From the NCBI GenBank assembly GCA_023395555.1, contig JAEWYQ010000025.1, forward strand, positions 124,001 to 188,000: a stretch of 64,000 nt of DNA, written 5' to 3'. Below, piece by piece: positions 9,241 through 17,868 of this stretch. A program made the position numbers and the translations under genes. The DNA is from Bacillota bacterium. GTDB lineage: Bacteria > Bacillota > Clostridia > Lachnospirales > Lachnospiraceae. Below the pieces are notes generated by a model. The model made no database searches and was not told where the DNA came from. It saw only the letters and a program-made list of their open reading frames with translations. How positions within the stretch are numbered: the stretch's first letter is position 1; every line of letters starts with the position of its first letter.

Positions 9241-9765
9241 CTATATATGGTTTATAGAAATTGTATGCTCTTTTGCTGCTTCATCAGGCTCAGCCGCATA
9301 TCCGAGTGCGACACATAAAGTGGGATCAAATCCCTCAGGGATTGCAAGCGCCTTGCGCAATTCGTCATTTCTGCCTACAGCCGCTGCTGCTCCTCCATAC
9401 AGAATGCTATCGATTTTTTGGTCTGTTGCCGCTATTACCATGTTTTCGAGAACACAGCCAGCATTGGCATATTCAACACCAGGAACTTGTGGCTAAGTGG
9501 ACGAAACAAAAATAATTGTTGGTGCACCGAACGCCATTGAAACTTTCCCATTCAGTAATTCAAATATAGCATCTGAGATTTTGTTGATAATTTCCTTGTT
9601 CTGAACCACTGTAATGTGCAACGAATCATACTTTCCCGATGCAACTGGTGCGGAACTTCCTGCCTTTAAAATGGTATTTAATACCTCATCTGGGATTTGG
9701 TCTGGCTTATAAGACCGTACTGATTTTCTCCATGCAATTGCTTTCATAGTTTCCATTAAATTCAC
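9241..9765 (-). pseudogene. nitroreductase-family protein interrupted by one in-frame amber codon
   Basis: Read from ATG 9765, the frame gives MNLMETMKAIAWRKSVRSYK, typical of the FMN-binding start of nitroreductases, and continues to FVSST before a TAG at 9493-9495. The same frame resumes directly with PQVPGVEYANAGCVLENM and a normal nitroreductase C-terminus ending in a stop at 9241. There is no frameshift, and the total length (about 174 codons) fits the family. One nonsense change therefore separates it from a working gene. It is divergent from an HxlR regulator, a common pairing in Firmicutes for quinone or electrophile detoxification. Confidence 0.8.
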
Positions 9766-9873
9766 TCCTATACTTCTTAAAATTATGCTTATTGGTGAGT
9801 GGTGATTGTTTCTTTACATTTAAAATTATATATGGTATAGTGAATTCAGTAAAGTACAATAATATTTGATAGA

Positions 9874-9893
9874 TACTATTTAATTTGATAGTA
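9874..9893. promoter_or_regulatory. candidate HxlR operator, inverted repeat TACTAT-N8-ATAGTA
   Basis: A 6-bp inverted repeat with an 8-bp spacer sits 14 bp before the HxlR start codon in the divergent promoter region. Autoregulation from such sites is usual for HxlR proteins; binding here is inferred. Confidence 0.35.
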
Positions 9894-9907
9894 ATGGAGA
9901 AATAGCG

Positions 9908-10240
9908 ATGAAAGATGAGCATAACGACAAAGTTTTTGTGGATTGTCCTATTGCAAACGTCCAGAAAATTATTAGCGGGAAATGGGCAATGGTTGTGGTA
10001 TATCAGTTGAGTTTGGGTATAATTCGCTTTGGCGAGTTAAGCAGGAGAATACCGCAGGTGACACAAGCCAATCTAACCAAAGAGTTGCGTATGTTAGAAG
10101 AATATGGTCTAGTCCATCGTGAGGTATATCGAGAGGTTCCCCCGAAAGTAGAATACTCCCTCACAGACATTGGACTTAAATTCCTACCTGTCATTGAAGC
10201 GTTGGAAACTTGGGCGATAGAATACGAAAACCGTGAGTAA
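9908..10240 (+). CDS. HxlR-family winged-helix transcriptional regulator
   Basis: 110 residues with the complete HxlR/MarR-like fold: the starting motif CPIANVQKIISGKWAMVV, a recognition helix near FGELSRRIPQVTQANL and a wing at EVPPKVEYSLT. The cysteine near residue 14 is the redox-sensing position of relatives such as YodB and HypR. It lies divergently from a nitroreductase pseudogene, its probable former target, and GGAGA upstream of ATG 9908 supports the start. It should act as a dimeric repressor; its regulon is now uncertain because the neighbour is broken. Confidence 0.85.
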   Translation: MKDEHNDKVFVDCPIANVQKIISGKWAMVVVYQLSLGIIRFGELSRRIPQVTQANLTKELRMLEEYGLVHREVYREVPPKVEYSLTDIGLKFLPVIEALETWAIEYENRE

Positions 10241-10402
10241 TATAAAGAGTTACAATAGGAGCATCTCGTGTATTTTGCAAATATTGAAAGTTATACAGCA
10301 AAATATTTGTTAAGCGAAGATAGTTTATATAAATCGAAGTGCAAGACAAATTTCAATTTTATATAACATATTAAAGTAAATAAAATATGACTTTCCATTT
10401 TT

Positions 10403-10429
10403 GGGGCAATCGAAAGGTTGCTCCTTTTT
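10403..10429 (+). terminator. GNRA-loop hairpin followed by T run upstream of tape measure gene
   Basis: GGGGCAATC and GGTTGCTCC pair with two wobbles around a GAAA loop and are followed by TTTTT. It lies just before the tape measure start, where it could terminate transcription or act as a phage attenuator. Confidence 0.55.
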
Positions 10430-10456
10430 CATGCCCTTTTTTTAGGAGGTGGTGGC

Positions 10457-11313
10457 ATGGCAGATGATTTTGGATTAAAGATTGGGGTCGAGGGTGAGAA
10501 GGAATTTAAGAATGCCTTAAAGGATATCAATCAGTCCTTTAAAGTATTGGGAAGCGAGATGAACCTTGTAGCATCCCAGTTTGACAAAAACGATAAAAGC
10601 GTCGAAGCGCTGACGGCAAGAAATGATGTCTTAAACAATCGTACGGGCTATTATTCAGTCAACACCGCTGTTAATTCAAGCAGGAATTGACCTGCTGGTA
10701 TCTCTGATTAAGGCTCTGCTTCAAATCATAAAGGAAGTTGTAACTGCGATACCACAAATTATAGATGCTCTAATCAATACAATTATTGATAATCTGCCGG
10801 CACTCATTAAGGCGGGAATCGATTTATTCCTGGCTCTGATTGAAGCAATGCCAACGATTATAAAGGAATTAATAAAAGCCGTTCCATTAATCATCTCATC
10901 CCTGATTCGTGCTTTTAGTGACAATGTCGGAAAGATGAGCGATGTTGGAAAGAAGCTGATCCAGGGATTGTGGCAGGGAATTTCCGATGTGGCAGAATGG
11001 CTGTGGAATAAGGTGTCCGGCTTCTTCAGTTCCCTGACGGACAGGATTAAGGATTTTTTCGGTATCAGCTCACCCTCCAGGCTGTTTGCAGGCTTTGGCT
11101 ATAACATGGGTGAAGGCATTGGTGTAGGCTTTGAGAATGCCATGCGGACCGTGGCCAGGGATATGCAGAATGCAATTCCAACGGAATTTGATATAGATGC
11201 CGGCGTAAATGTGAATGGAACGCAGGGCAGGAGTGCAGGCTATGGTTTTTCAGGGGCAGGAGGCACGACGATCAACCAAAACATTTCAGTTGTGGCACCA
11301 AAAGCATTAACTC
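10457..11313 (+). pseudogene. phage tail tape measure protein, both ends kept but large middle deleted and out of frame
   Basis: The start at ATG 10457 follows AGGAGGTGG and gives MADDFGLKIGVEGEKEFKN, the usual N-terminus of clostridial phage tape measure proteins. After about residue 60 the frame ends at 10690. From about 10640 a different frame carries hydrophobic helical sequence (LLIQAGIDLLVSLIKALLQ) and then the family's conserved C-terminal region (GISSPSRLFAGFGYNMGEGI), ending near 11313. Tape measure proteins usually exceed 600 residues, so several hundred codons are missing at a junction around 10637-10655. The last residues are also replaced by unrelated sequence after 11313. This marks a decayed prophage tail module. 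Confidence 0.75.
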
Positions 11314-11354
11314 TCCTACAAACTGGAAGTTGTTATTCTACTTGTTATGACCAA

Positions 11355-11534
11355 TTATTTTCTTAGCTTAGGTGTAATGAGATATAGAAGACTAATAATT
11401 ACAAAAGATGCGACAGTAGATACAACGATTTCAGCAACATCTACAGTTTTATCAAATAGATATGAAATCAAAGCATAACAAGCTCCAAAAGTAACTGCTG
11501 AAATACCATTTCTAATTAATTTTTTTTTATTCAT
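11355..11534 (-). CDS. small membrane protein, 59 residues, downstream of AgrD-like peptide
   Basis: On the minus strand, ATG 11534 has GGAGG six bases upstream. The protein begins MNKKKLIRNGISAV and has two hydrophobic stretches (about residues 10-26 and 35-54) and a basic tail (TPKLRK). No family is recognised. It lies 59 bp behind the AgrD-like ORF on the same strand and behind the same candidate promoter. The block is AT-rich and interrupts plus-strand phage tail genes, so it looks like a separate insert. A role in immunity or export for the peptide is possible, but the sequence shows only the topology. Confidence 0.5.
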   Translation of the reverse strand: MNKKKLIRNGISAVTFGACYALISYLFDKTVDVAEIVVSTVASFVIISLLYLITPKLRK

Positions 11535-11593
11535 TTTTCCTCCGTTAGTTCTATCGAACTACTTAACTAAGTAAATTCCGATTTGAATAATTC

Positions 11594-11695
11594 TTATGCG
11601 GCCAGTGGAACTTCTGGTCTGTTTGATAAATCTCTACAATTATCAGTTTTCAATGTAGCCAATACGAAAGTTAAGAAGATGTTCCTTTTCTCCAT
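11594..11695 (-). CDS. possible AgrD-like autoinducer prepeptide, 33 residues
   Basis: On the minus strand, ATG 11695 gives a short basic start (MEKR), a hydrophobic leader (NIFLTFVLATL), then TDNCRDLSNRPEVPLAA. The cysteine, four following residues, three more residues and then EVP match the spacing of staphylococcal AgrD (Cys plus four residues forming the thiolactone, then an acidic EVP tail). The aromatic or bulky hydrophobic residue usual at the end of the ring is missing, and the ribosome site (AAAGAAAG) is weak. No complete agrB is present; a minus-strand frame ending inside this ORF could be a 3' scrap of one. The call is tentative. Confidence 0.35.
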   Translation of the reverse strand: MEKRNIFLTFVLATLKTDNCRDLSNRPEVPLAA

Positions 11696-11802
11696 ATCAC
11701 TTTCTTTGGCAGTATTTCTATGGATACCACAAGTAATGGCAGTTTTGGGGATTGATAGTAGGCATATCCAATCAACTCCTTTTTGGGGTACTATTTCCTA
11801 CT

Positions 11803-11830
11803 ATTATACGCTATTTATTGTTAAAATCAA
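11803..11830 (-). promoter_or_regulatory. candidate sigma-A promoter for the minus-strand peptide locus
   Basis: On the minus strand, TTGATT (11830-11825) and a perfect TATAAT (11808-11803) are separated by 16 bp. It reads away from the flanking tail gene toward the AgrD-like ORF. Confidence 0.5.
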
Positions 11831-11874
11831 CCATGTGTTTTGACATAGCCTAATAAAAAAAGGAGTGTATTACA

Positions 11875-12378
11875 ATGGAAAAGAGCGGATTTTTCAATTC
11901 TTCCGGCGGTGACAGAATTTATGATGCTGCTGATTTTGCTGCATACTTCGGCAGTCTGGTTTCCAACGGTATTTTTTATGCAAATACCACAAACCTGCAG
12001 GTAACGCCTGGTTCCGGTATGGCAGTCAGCATAGCCATAGGAAGTGCATGGATTAATGGTTACTGGTATGAGAATACAGAAGAACTGAGTAAGACACTGA
12101 CAACCGCCAACGGCTCCTTCCCACGCATTGACCGTATTATAATCCGGTGGAGCCTTCTTAACCGAAATATTCTATCGGCAGTGCTGACGGGGACAGCAGC
12201 GGCAACACCAAGTGCTCCTGTATTGACACGTAACTCCAATGTCTATGAATTGTGTCTGGCAGAGGTTTTGGTGCCACAGGCCGCTGCCTCCATAACTGCA
12301 GGTAACATCACGGACACAAGGTTAAATTCTTCGCTTTGTGGAACTGTGAATTCGCTGGTAACAGCGGTATATGAGTGA
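11875..12378 (+). CDS. phage tail or baseplate structural protein
   Basis: 167 residues beginning MEKSGFFNSSGGDRIYDAAD, with DFAAYFGSLVSNGIF and a glycine- and alanine-rich beta region including AGNITDTRLNSSLCG. This is the common form of small tail or receptor-binding module proteins in Siphoviridae of Firmicutes. AAAGGAGTG precedes the ATG at 11875. It ends 11 bp before the next tail gene, as in an intact tail operon, but the upstream tape measure gene is broken and a minus-strand insert separates them. Virion assembly is therefore not expected. Confidence 0.65.
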   Translation: MEKSGFFNSSGGDRIYDAADFAAYFGSLVSNGIFYANTTNLQVTPGSGMAVSIAIGSAWINGYWYENTEELSKTLTTANGSFPRIDRIIIRWSLLNRNILSAVLTGTAAATPSAPVLTRNSNVYELCLAEVLVPQAAASITAGNITDTRLNSSLCGTVNSLVTAVYE

Positions 12379-12389
12379 GGTGAACAGTC

Positions 12390-14513
12390 GTGGCAACATA
12401 TCAAGCAACCAATGCCTGCACCTGGAGAGATGGGGAGTATATTCCTTCTACGACGGATAATATCAGACAAGGGGTTTACGAACCCTTTGGTGAATGTGTA
12501 GGTGTCATGATTTTTAATCTTACTGCGATTAGAAATCAATACGAGGATTATTATCCAACCAGTGCCACGCTTGAACTCGCACGTGTGACTGGTGGTTCGT
12601 GGGGAAGTGACCGTACAATGACCTTGTACGCTGGTAATCAGACGGGCATCCCCTCGGTCAGTTCCTCTACCAATGTAACTGCACCCCGTCCTGCCAAAGT
12701 GACATCTGGATATAACTACACGGTATCGGCAGGAATCGGAGATAAAACCTTTAGCATAGCAACTGCGCTAATTAATTCCATTGGAAGCGGTGCAAGCAAC
12801 TGTCTTTTTATGGATGGAGGTTCCAGTACAACTAATTATATCTCTTTTACCGGAAGAAATGATCTGACAAAGGTTGTCCTAACCATCAACTGGGCGAGCC
12901 GTACAACGGATGCTGGAGCACCGACCTCCTGTTCGGTGAGCAGTACCCTTGCAGAAGGTAATGTGACCCTTTCCTGGAGTGGGGCAAAGGCAGGAACGAA
13001 TAATGCCATTTCTTCTTATGAGATTCAATATAGTGATTCCACGAATAATTCAACCTGGGGAAGGATTGGAAATACTGCATCAGCAGTACAGATACCAAAA
13101 TTAAGGGTAGCCGCCTACTGCCGTGTTTCTACCGACAGTGATGAGCAGGCTACCAGCTACGAGGCACAGGTGGAACATTACACGGATTTTATAATAAAGA
13201 ACCCCGAGTGGGATTTTGCCGGGATATTTGCTGACGATGGAATCAGCGGAACCAATACAAAAAAGCGTGAAGAATTTATTCGCATGATTGATGAGTGTAT
13301 GGCTGGAAACATTGATATGATTGTAACTAAATCCATCAGCCGATTTGCTCGTAATACATTGGACTGCCTAAAATATATCCGTCAGCTGAAAGAAAAAAAT
13401 ATCCCGGTATATTTCGAGAAGGAATCCATCAATACAAGTGATGCCAAGGGAGAGGTACTGCTTACCATCATGGCATCACTTGCCCAACAGGAAAGCCAGT
13501 CACTGAGCCAGAATGTCAAACTTGGATTGCAGTACCGTTATCAGCAAGGGATTGTTCAGATTAATCATAACCGTTTTCTGGGCTATACAAAAGATGAAGA
13601 AGGGCATTTGGTTATTGAGCCAAATAGTGCGGAAGTTGTAAAAAGAATTTACCGTGAGTACTTGGAAGGGGCAAGTCTGATAGAAATAGCAAGAGGGTTA
13701 ATGGCAGATAACATTTTAACCTCTGCGGGGAAAGCGAAGTGGAGACCGGAAACCATTAAAAAGATACTTCAGAATGAAAAATATATTGGAGATGCTCTTT
13801 TACAGAAAACTTACACGGTAGACTTCCTTACCAAGAAGAGAGTAAAGAACGATGGTATTGTTCCCCAGTATTATGTGGAAAACAATCATGATGCCATCAT
13901 ACCAAGGGATTTATATATGCAGGTTCAGGAAGAGATGGAACGAAGAAGTAACATCAAAAGCGGTGAAAGTGGAAAGAAACGTATTTACAGCAGCAAATAT
14001 GCTTTATCAACCATTGTTTTCTGCGAACACTGTGGGGATATTTTTAGAAGAATCCATTGGAATAACCACGGATGCAAATCCATCGTGTGGCGATGTGCAA
14101 GCAGGCTCGACAAAACAGCTGTAGATTGTCCTGCACGAACCATGCGGGAAGAAGATTTACAGAACGCTGTGGTACAGGCAGTCAATTCCGTTTTTGAATC
14201 CAAGACACAGTTCATGGATATTCTAAATCGAAACATTGCAGTAGTCATGAACCAGGTCGATGGCAGTGAGGTAGAACTAATTGAACGGAAATTGGAACAG
14301 CTGCAAAAGGAACTGCTCAAGCTGGCAAATAACAACCAAGATTACTCCATTCTTGTCAATGAGATTTATCTACTTCGAGATGAGAAGGAGGCCGCATTGG
14401 CTAAGAATGCTGGGTTCACAAGTCAGAAACAAAGAATGGCTGAAATGACAAAATTTCTTAAGGAGCAGAAAGGTACTATAAAGGAGTATGATGAGCAAAT
14501 AGTCCGCAACTGA
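12390..14513 (+). CDS. in-frame fusion of a phage tail protein N-terminus to a large serine recombinase (3' end frameshifted)
   Basis: 707 residues from GTG 12390. Residues 1-235 are a tail or fibre-type protein ending in a fibronectin-like stretch ([16 protein letters not shown]). From about residue 238 the sequence is a large serine recombinase: catalytic S247 in [11 protein letters not shown], a resolvase core ([10 protein letters not shown]), a recombinase domain, a zinc ribbon with C545 and C548, and a coiled coil. The recombinase has lost its own start and joins in frame near 13095. At the 3' end one A seems missing around 14508: the frame stops at VRN, but shifting frame continues [19 protein letters not shown] to TAA 14588-14590, the usual recombinase C-terminus. 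Such enzymes integrate and excise phages and ICEs; activity here is doubtful. Confidence 0.75.
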   Translation: MATYQATNACTWRDGEYIPSTTDNIRQGVYEPFGECVGVMIFNLTAIRNQYEDYYPTSATLELARVTGGSWGSDRTMTLYAGNQTGIPSVSSSTNVTAPRPAKVTSGYNYTVSAGIGDKTFSIATALINSIGSGASNCLFMDGGSSTTNYISFTGRNDLTKVVLTINWASRTTDAGAPTSCSVSSTLAEGNVTLSWSGAKAGTNNAISSYEIQYSDSTNNSTWGRIGNTASAVQIPKLRVAAYCRVSTDSDEQATSYEAQVEHYTDFIIKNPEWDFAGIFADDGISGTNTKKREEFIRMIDECMAGNIDMIVTKSISRFARNTLDCLKYIRQLKEKNIPVYFEKESINTSDAKGEVLLTIMASLAQQESQSLSQNVKLGLQYRYQQGIVQINHNRFLGYTKDEEGHLVIEPNSAEVVKRIYREYLEGASLIEIARGLMADNILTSAGKAKWRPETIKKILQNEKYIGDALLQKTYTVDFLTKKRVKNDGIVPQYYVENNHDAIIPRDLYMQVQEEMERRSNIKSGESGKKRIYSSKYALSTIVFCEHCGDIFRRIHWNNHGCKSIVWRCASRLDKTAVDCPARTMREEDLQNAVVQAVNSVFESKTQFMDILNRNIAVVMNQVDGSEVELIERKLEQLQKELLKLANNNQDYSILVNEIYLLRDEKEAALAKNAGFTSQKQRMAEMTKFLKEQKGTIKEYDEQIVRN

Positions 14514-14612
14514 TAGAGAAAATTACGGTTTATGATGAGAAAGTTACTGTTGTCTTTAAATCTGGGATGGAGATTGATGTGAAAATATAAATAACATATG
14601 AATATATAAAAC

Positions 14613-14657
14613 AGCACTATGCCAATGTATAAATAGGTATGGTGCTATTTTTTATTT
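14613..14657 (+). terminator. rho-independent terminator after the serine recombinase
   Basis: AGCACTATGCC (14613-14623) pairs with GGTATGGTGCT (14636-14646) with two wobbles across a 12-nt loop, followed by a T-rich run. Confidence 0.75.
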
Positions 14658-14717
14658 TGGTAGAATATTTTGAGATGAATCATTTTGCATTATAATTGCA
14701 AAATCAGAATAGAAATA

Positions 14718-14746
14718 TTGACTTTTAAGCATAATAAGCATATAAT
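14718..14746 (+). promoter_or_regulatory. sigma-A promoter of the AbiL-like operon
   Basis: TTGACT (14718-14723), a 17-bp spacer and TATAAT (14741-14746) precede the defence operon. A 7-bp inverted repeat TTTTGCA/TGCAAAA (14683-14703) lies just upstream and could be an operator. Confidence 0.65.
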
Positions 14747-14791
14747 TATAATATAATTTTGCAAATAAAACGCAGAATGGAGGTTTTTAAA

Positions 14792-16120
14792 ATGCTGCTT
14801 GAGTTTATGACAAAGAACTACAAGTCTTTTGTGGAGGAAACAAAGTTTTCTATGCTTGCTGCACCAAAGCAAAAAGGTCTTGATTATAGTGTGTGTGAAG
14901 AGAAAATAAAAGGAAAAACTTTGAAGGGGTTATGCTCTTCGGTGATTTATGGGCCTAATGCAGCAGGTAAAACAAACATTATTGGAGCAATGGATGTATT
15001 TCGTGCCATTGTCTTAAGAGGAAATATCAGAAATTCAGAGGAAAAGACATCCCCCAATCCAGCATCAGCGGCATTGGAACTAATTCCAAATAATAAATCT
15101 ACAACGATTCAGCCAGTTGAATTTTCGGTTGATTTTTTTGATAATGGACTTAGGATTGGATATAGCCTCAGTGTTGATTTAGGAACATTTCTTGATAGCG
15201 AATATCAGAGAGAAATCTTATCCGAAAAATTGATATTGAATGGAGATGAGGTGTTTTGCAGAAGCAAGGATTTGTCTTTTGGTAATTTGAAGGTTATAAA
15301 AGATTATCTAGCTGATTCGATGGAGCAAAATACAGAAGGCGCTATTGATATAGCAAAGAACAGTTTAAATCAAGAGGAGTTATTTTTGACAAATGGTTTT
15401 AAGCTTATTTTTTCCCAGAGGCTTGTTAAGCTGATAACGGATTGGTTTGCAAATAAATTTATGGTTATTTATCGTGCAGATTCCATGCAACTTATGAAGA
15501 GATTTGCTGATCCTCAAAAAAAGACTGTATATGTTGAGAAAACAACAGATAAAGCGGCTAAGTTGTTTGGTATTAACTCAAATGCAGTAGGGTATGTAGT
15601 TAGTGATGATGATTCGGAGGCAAAGCTTTGCTCCATATTTAAGGAAGTCAAAGATAAAAAAAGTGCTGCTATGGCAGCAGAACTTTTCGAATCCTATGGA
15701 ACAATTCGATTTATCAATATGTTTCCCCTTGTAATACGTGCAATCCAAACCGGAGGGACATTGGTAGTTGACGAATTCGATGCATCAATTCATCCAATGG
15801 CTCTTATGAGCATTATTAATGTTTTTCATAATGATGATTTAAATATTCACCATGCTCAATTGATTTTTAATACCCACAATCCAATTTTTCTTAACTCAAA
15901 CCTTTTTAGGAGGGATGAAATCAAGTTTGTAGAACGGGATGATGACAATCATTACAGTACACTGTACGCACTGTCAGACTTTGGAACAACAGGTGAAAAA
16001 GGTGTTCGTAAACATGAAGATTATATGAAGAATTACTTTGTAAGCCAGTATGGAGCCATTAAGGACATTGATTTCACCCCTATATTTGAGGAAATCCTTG
16101 CAACCGAAGGCGAGGTGTGA
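14792..16120 (+). CDS. AAA-family ATPase of an AbiL-like (RloA/AbiLi) abortive infection pair
   Basis: 442 residues from ATG 14792, preceded by TGGAGG; the upstream in-frame start at 14759 has no ribosome site. Walker A is GPNAAGKT at 54-61. The C-terminal half carries TLVVDEFDASIHP (Walker B and D-loop) and FNTHNPIFL (H-loop), the arrangement of SMC/ABC-like AAA_15/AAA_21 ATPases. Such ATPases pair with RloB-type partners in AbiL and related phage defence systems, where the ATPase is thought to sense infection and control a toxic partner. The partner follows 3 bp later. The promoter of its own and the position just behind a recombinase fit a mobile defence cargo. Confidence 0.75.
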   Translation: MLLEFMTKNYKSFVEETKFSMLAAPKQKGLDYSVCEEKIKGKTLKGLCSSVIYGPNAAGKTNIIGAMDVFRAIVLRGNIRNSEEKTSPNPASAALELIPNNKSTTIQPVEFSVDFFDNGLRIGYSLSVDLGTFLDSEYQREILSEKLILNGDEVFCRSKDLSFGNLKVIKDYLADSMEQNTEGAIDIAKNSLNQEELFLTNGFKLIFSQRLVKLITDWFANKFMVIYRADSMQLMKRFADPQKKTVYVEKTTDKAAKLFGINSNAVGYVVSDDDSEAKLCSIFKEVKDKKSAAMAAELFESYGTIRFINMFPLVIRAIQTGGTLVVDEFDASIHPMALMSIINVFHNDDLNIHHAQLIFNTHNPIFLNSNLFRRDEIKFVERDDDNHYSTLYALSDFGTTGEKGVRKHEDYMKNYFVSQYGAIKDIDFTPIFEEILATEGEV

Positions 16121-16123
16121 TGT

Positions 16124-16783
16124 ATGGCAAAAAGAAAGTCAACCAGGAAATATTACTTCAGTGTAGAAGGTGAGACAGAGCAGTGGTATTTGAAATGGCT
16201 GCAGGATAGAATTAATGAAAACCAGGAAGCAGTTTACAAGGTGTCTTTGGATTGCCCCGTTCAGAAGAATCCGCTGAAGAGAGCAAAATCACTGGTGGTA
16301 ACAGGTAAGACAGAATTGTGGCATATATCTGATTACGAAAGTGATGAGCCAGTTCATGTCAAGCAGTTTACAGAGACTATGGATAATATGAAGGAAGCCA
16401 AATCTTTGGGAAAACAGATTAGCTATCAGTTTGGCTACAGCAACCTGACTTTTGATCTTTGGATTGTTTTGCATATGGTTGATTGTAATGGGTCCATATC
16501 TCATAGAAGAAATTATCTTACACCACTTAATCGGGCCTATGATGAATATTTTGAAAGTATGGATGAGTATAAGCACGAAACAAATTTTAAGCGCTGCCTT
16601 GGCAAGCTACAGTTATCCAGCGTCATTGATGCAGTAAACAGAGCAAAGATAATTATGGAAAATAATCAGAAAAATGGTTATACACTGCAACAATATAAAG
16701 GCTATAAGTATTACAAGGAAAATCCGTCACTTGCAATCTGGGAGGTAATCGAAAAAATATTGAAAGATTGCGCATTAATTTAA
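16124..16783 (+). CDS. RloB-like / AbiLii-type effector
   Basis: 219 residues. The start YYFSVEGETEQWYLKWL has the EGxxTE motif of RloB/Toprim-like proteins, WHISDYESDEP supplies the acidic metal-binding pair and FGYSNLTFDLWIVLH matches the family's SNPxFExWLLLH motif. These features suggest a metal-dependent nuclease-like fold. It lies 3 bp after the ATPase gene and is probably translationally coupled. The pair matches AbiLi/AbiLii and RloA/RloB in order and size. Assignment to a named subtype would need profile searches. Its target is not known. Confidence 0.7.
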   Translation: MAKRKSTRKYYFSVEGETEQWYLKWLQDRINENQEAVYKVSLDCPVQKNPLKRAKSLVVTGKTELWHISDYESDEPVHVKQFTETMDNMKEAKSLGKQISYQFGYSNLTFDLWIVLHMVDCNGSISHRRNYLTPLNRAYDEYFESMDEYKHETNFKRCLGKLQLSSVIDAVNRAKIIMENNQKNGYTLQQYKGYKYYKENPSLAIWEVIEKILKDCALI

Positions 16784-16957
16784 GGAACAATACAATCACG
16801 GGTATTCGAAGGTGGATTTATGAAAATGTTTGAATTATTAAAAATATCGTGTGGTTCAGAAAAGGCTCTATAAATGTGATTTCGATAGATTGTTGCGTCA
16901 GTGGATGAGATTAAAGAATAATAGGTTAAGCAATAGAAAAGAAAGGTTGTGATACAG

Positions 16958-17551
16958 ATGGCAGATGTATATAAATTCAAGGCAGAACTAAAAGAATTAG
17001 AAAATATCATTTGGCGTGATATAGAGATTACGTCTGTTTCTAGTGTTGCAAAATTAGGTTATTCTATATTGGCAGCATTTGAAAGTACGGCGAGTCATTT
17101 GTTTAATATAAGATACAATGGCAAGCGCTATGAGATTGTATTTGAGGATGATGATTTTGAAGATGAACCGGCAATTGATCCAATCACGACAAAGCTTTCC
17201 ACCTTAAAGCTTACTGTAGGTGATGTTTTGACCATGGAATATGATTATGGTGCTGGCTGGGAGTTTTTGATAGAACTAATCTCGGTGACAGAAATGAAGC
17301 GAGGTGCAGGAACGCATTATCCTTATGTCACAGACGGCAAAGGGAAAGGCATTCTTGAGGATACATCACCTTATGTACTTGCAGAGATAATAGCAAAAAC
17401 AGACAGGGATGGCATCATGTCGAAAATTCCTGATATGTATTCCGGCAAGGAAAAGGAATGGAATTATATAGATTTTGATTTGGAATATTGCAATGTATTC
17501 TTTAAAGATAATGTTCTTAAGATACAGTATGCTTATGAAAATTATGAATAG
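16958..17551 (+). CDS. plasmid pRiA4b ORF-3-like protein (IS1096 TnpR-associated family)
   Basis: 197 residues beginning MADVYKFKAELKELENIIWR and containing the family core: YSILAAFES..HLFNIRYNGKRYEI, TVGDVLTMEYDYGAGWEFLIEL and YPYVTDGKGKGILED. ATG 16958 sits at normal distance from AAGAAAGG, and the GTG at 16949 is too close to it. The family is frequent on plasmids, IS1096-like elements and genomic islands, but its function is unknown. It stands alone behind the defence pair with a 174-bp gap. Confidence 0.75.
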   Translation: MADVYKFKAELKELENIIWRDIEITSVSSVAKLGYSILAAFESTASHLFNIRYNGKRYEIVFEDDDFEDEPAIDPITTKLSTLKLTVGDVLTMEYDYGAGWEFLIELISVTEMKRGAGTHYPYVTDGKGKGILEDTSPYVLAEIIAKTDRDGIMSKIPDMYSGKEKEWNYIDFDLEYCNVFFKDNVLKIQYAYENYE

Positions 17552-17868
17552 AAATATATTGCTTATTATAAACTACAAAGGGAACATCAATAAAATCGTA
17601 GAATTAATAGTTGACATTTCACCTATCCCTACGACCATTCGACTGTCAACGATATGTCTTAGTTAGTTAGGCTGTTTCTTGCATAATATGGTAATAATAA
17701 CAGCGAAAAGCAGTCAAAGGAATTACTAAATTTTACCTAAACTGGTTGACATCATATAAATCCTCTCGTACCATGTGGAGAGTGTCGTGTTGATGTCTAG
17801 GAAAAATTAATTAGTGCAGAACAAAATTTATATTTGTACGTATAACATACACGAATGGAGGAATAAAC
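17552..17868. other. intergenic region with two inverted repeats, no gene seen
   Basis: A 7-bp inverted repeat GTTGACA/TGTCAAC spans 17610-17650 with a 27-nt loop. A second structure (17748-17797) nests CTCTC/GAGAG inside GACATCA/TGATGTC with 8-nt internal loops on both sides. The region could hold an RNA leader or an element end; no longer ORF or tRNA-like fold was recognised. Confidence 0.4.

Noticed and set aside
9493..9495. Amber codon as pyrrolysine
   Set aside because: Nitroreductases have no known pyrrolysine and no downstream insertion structure was seen; a nonsense change is simpler.
11583..11843. 86-codon plus-strand frame starting TTG, between the two tail genes
   Set aside because: It has no ribosome site and lies opposite the better supported minus-strand peptide ORF and promoter.
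16817..16873. 17-codon ORF after the RloB-like gene
   Set aside because: Weak ribosome site and no recognisable sequence; probably a chance frame.
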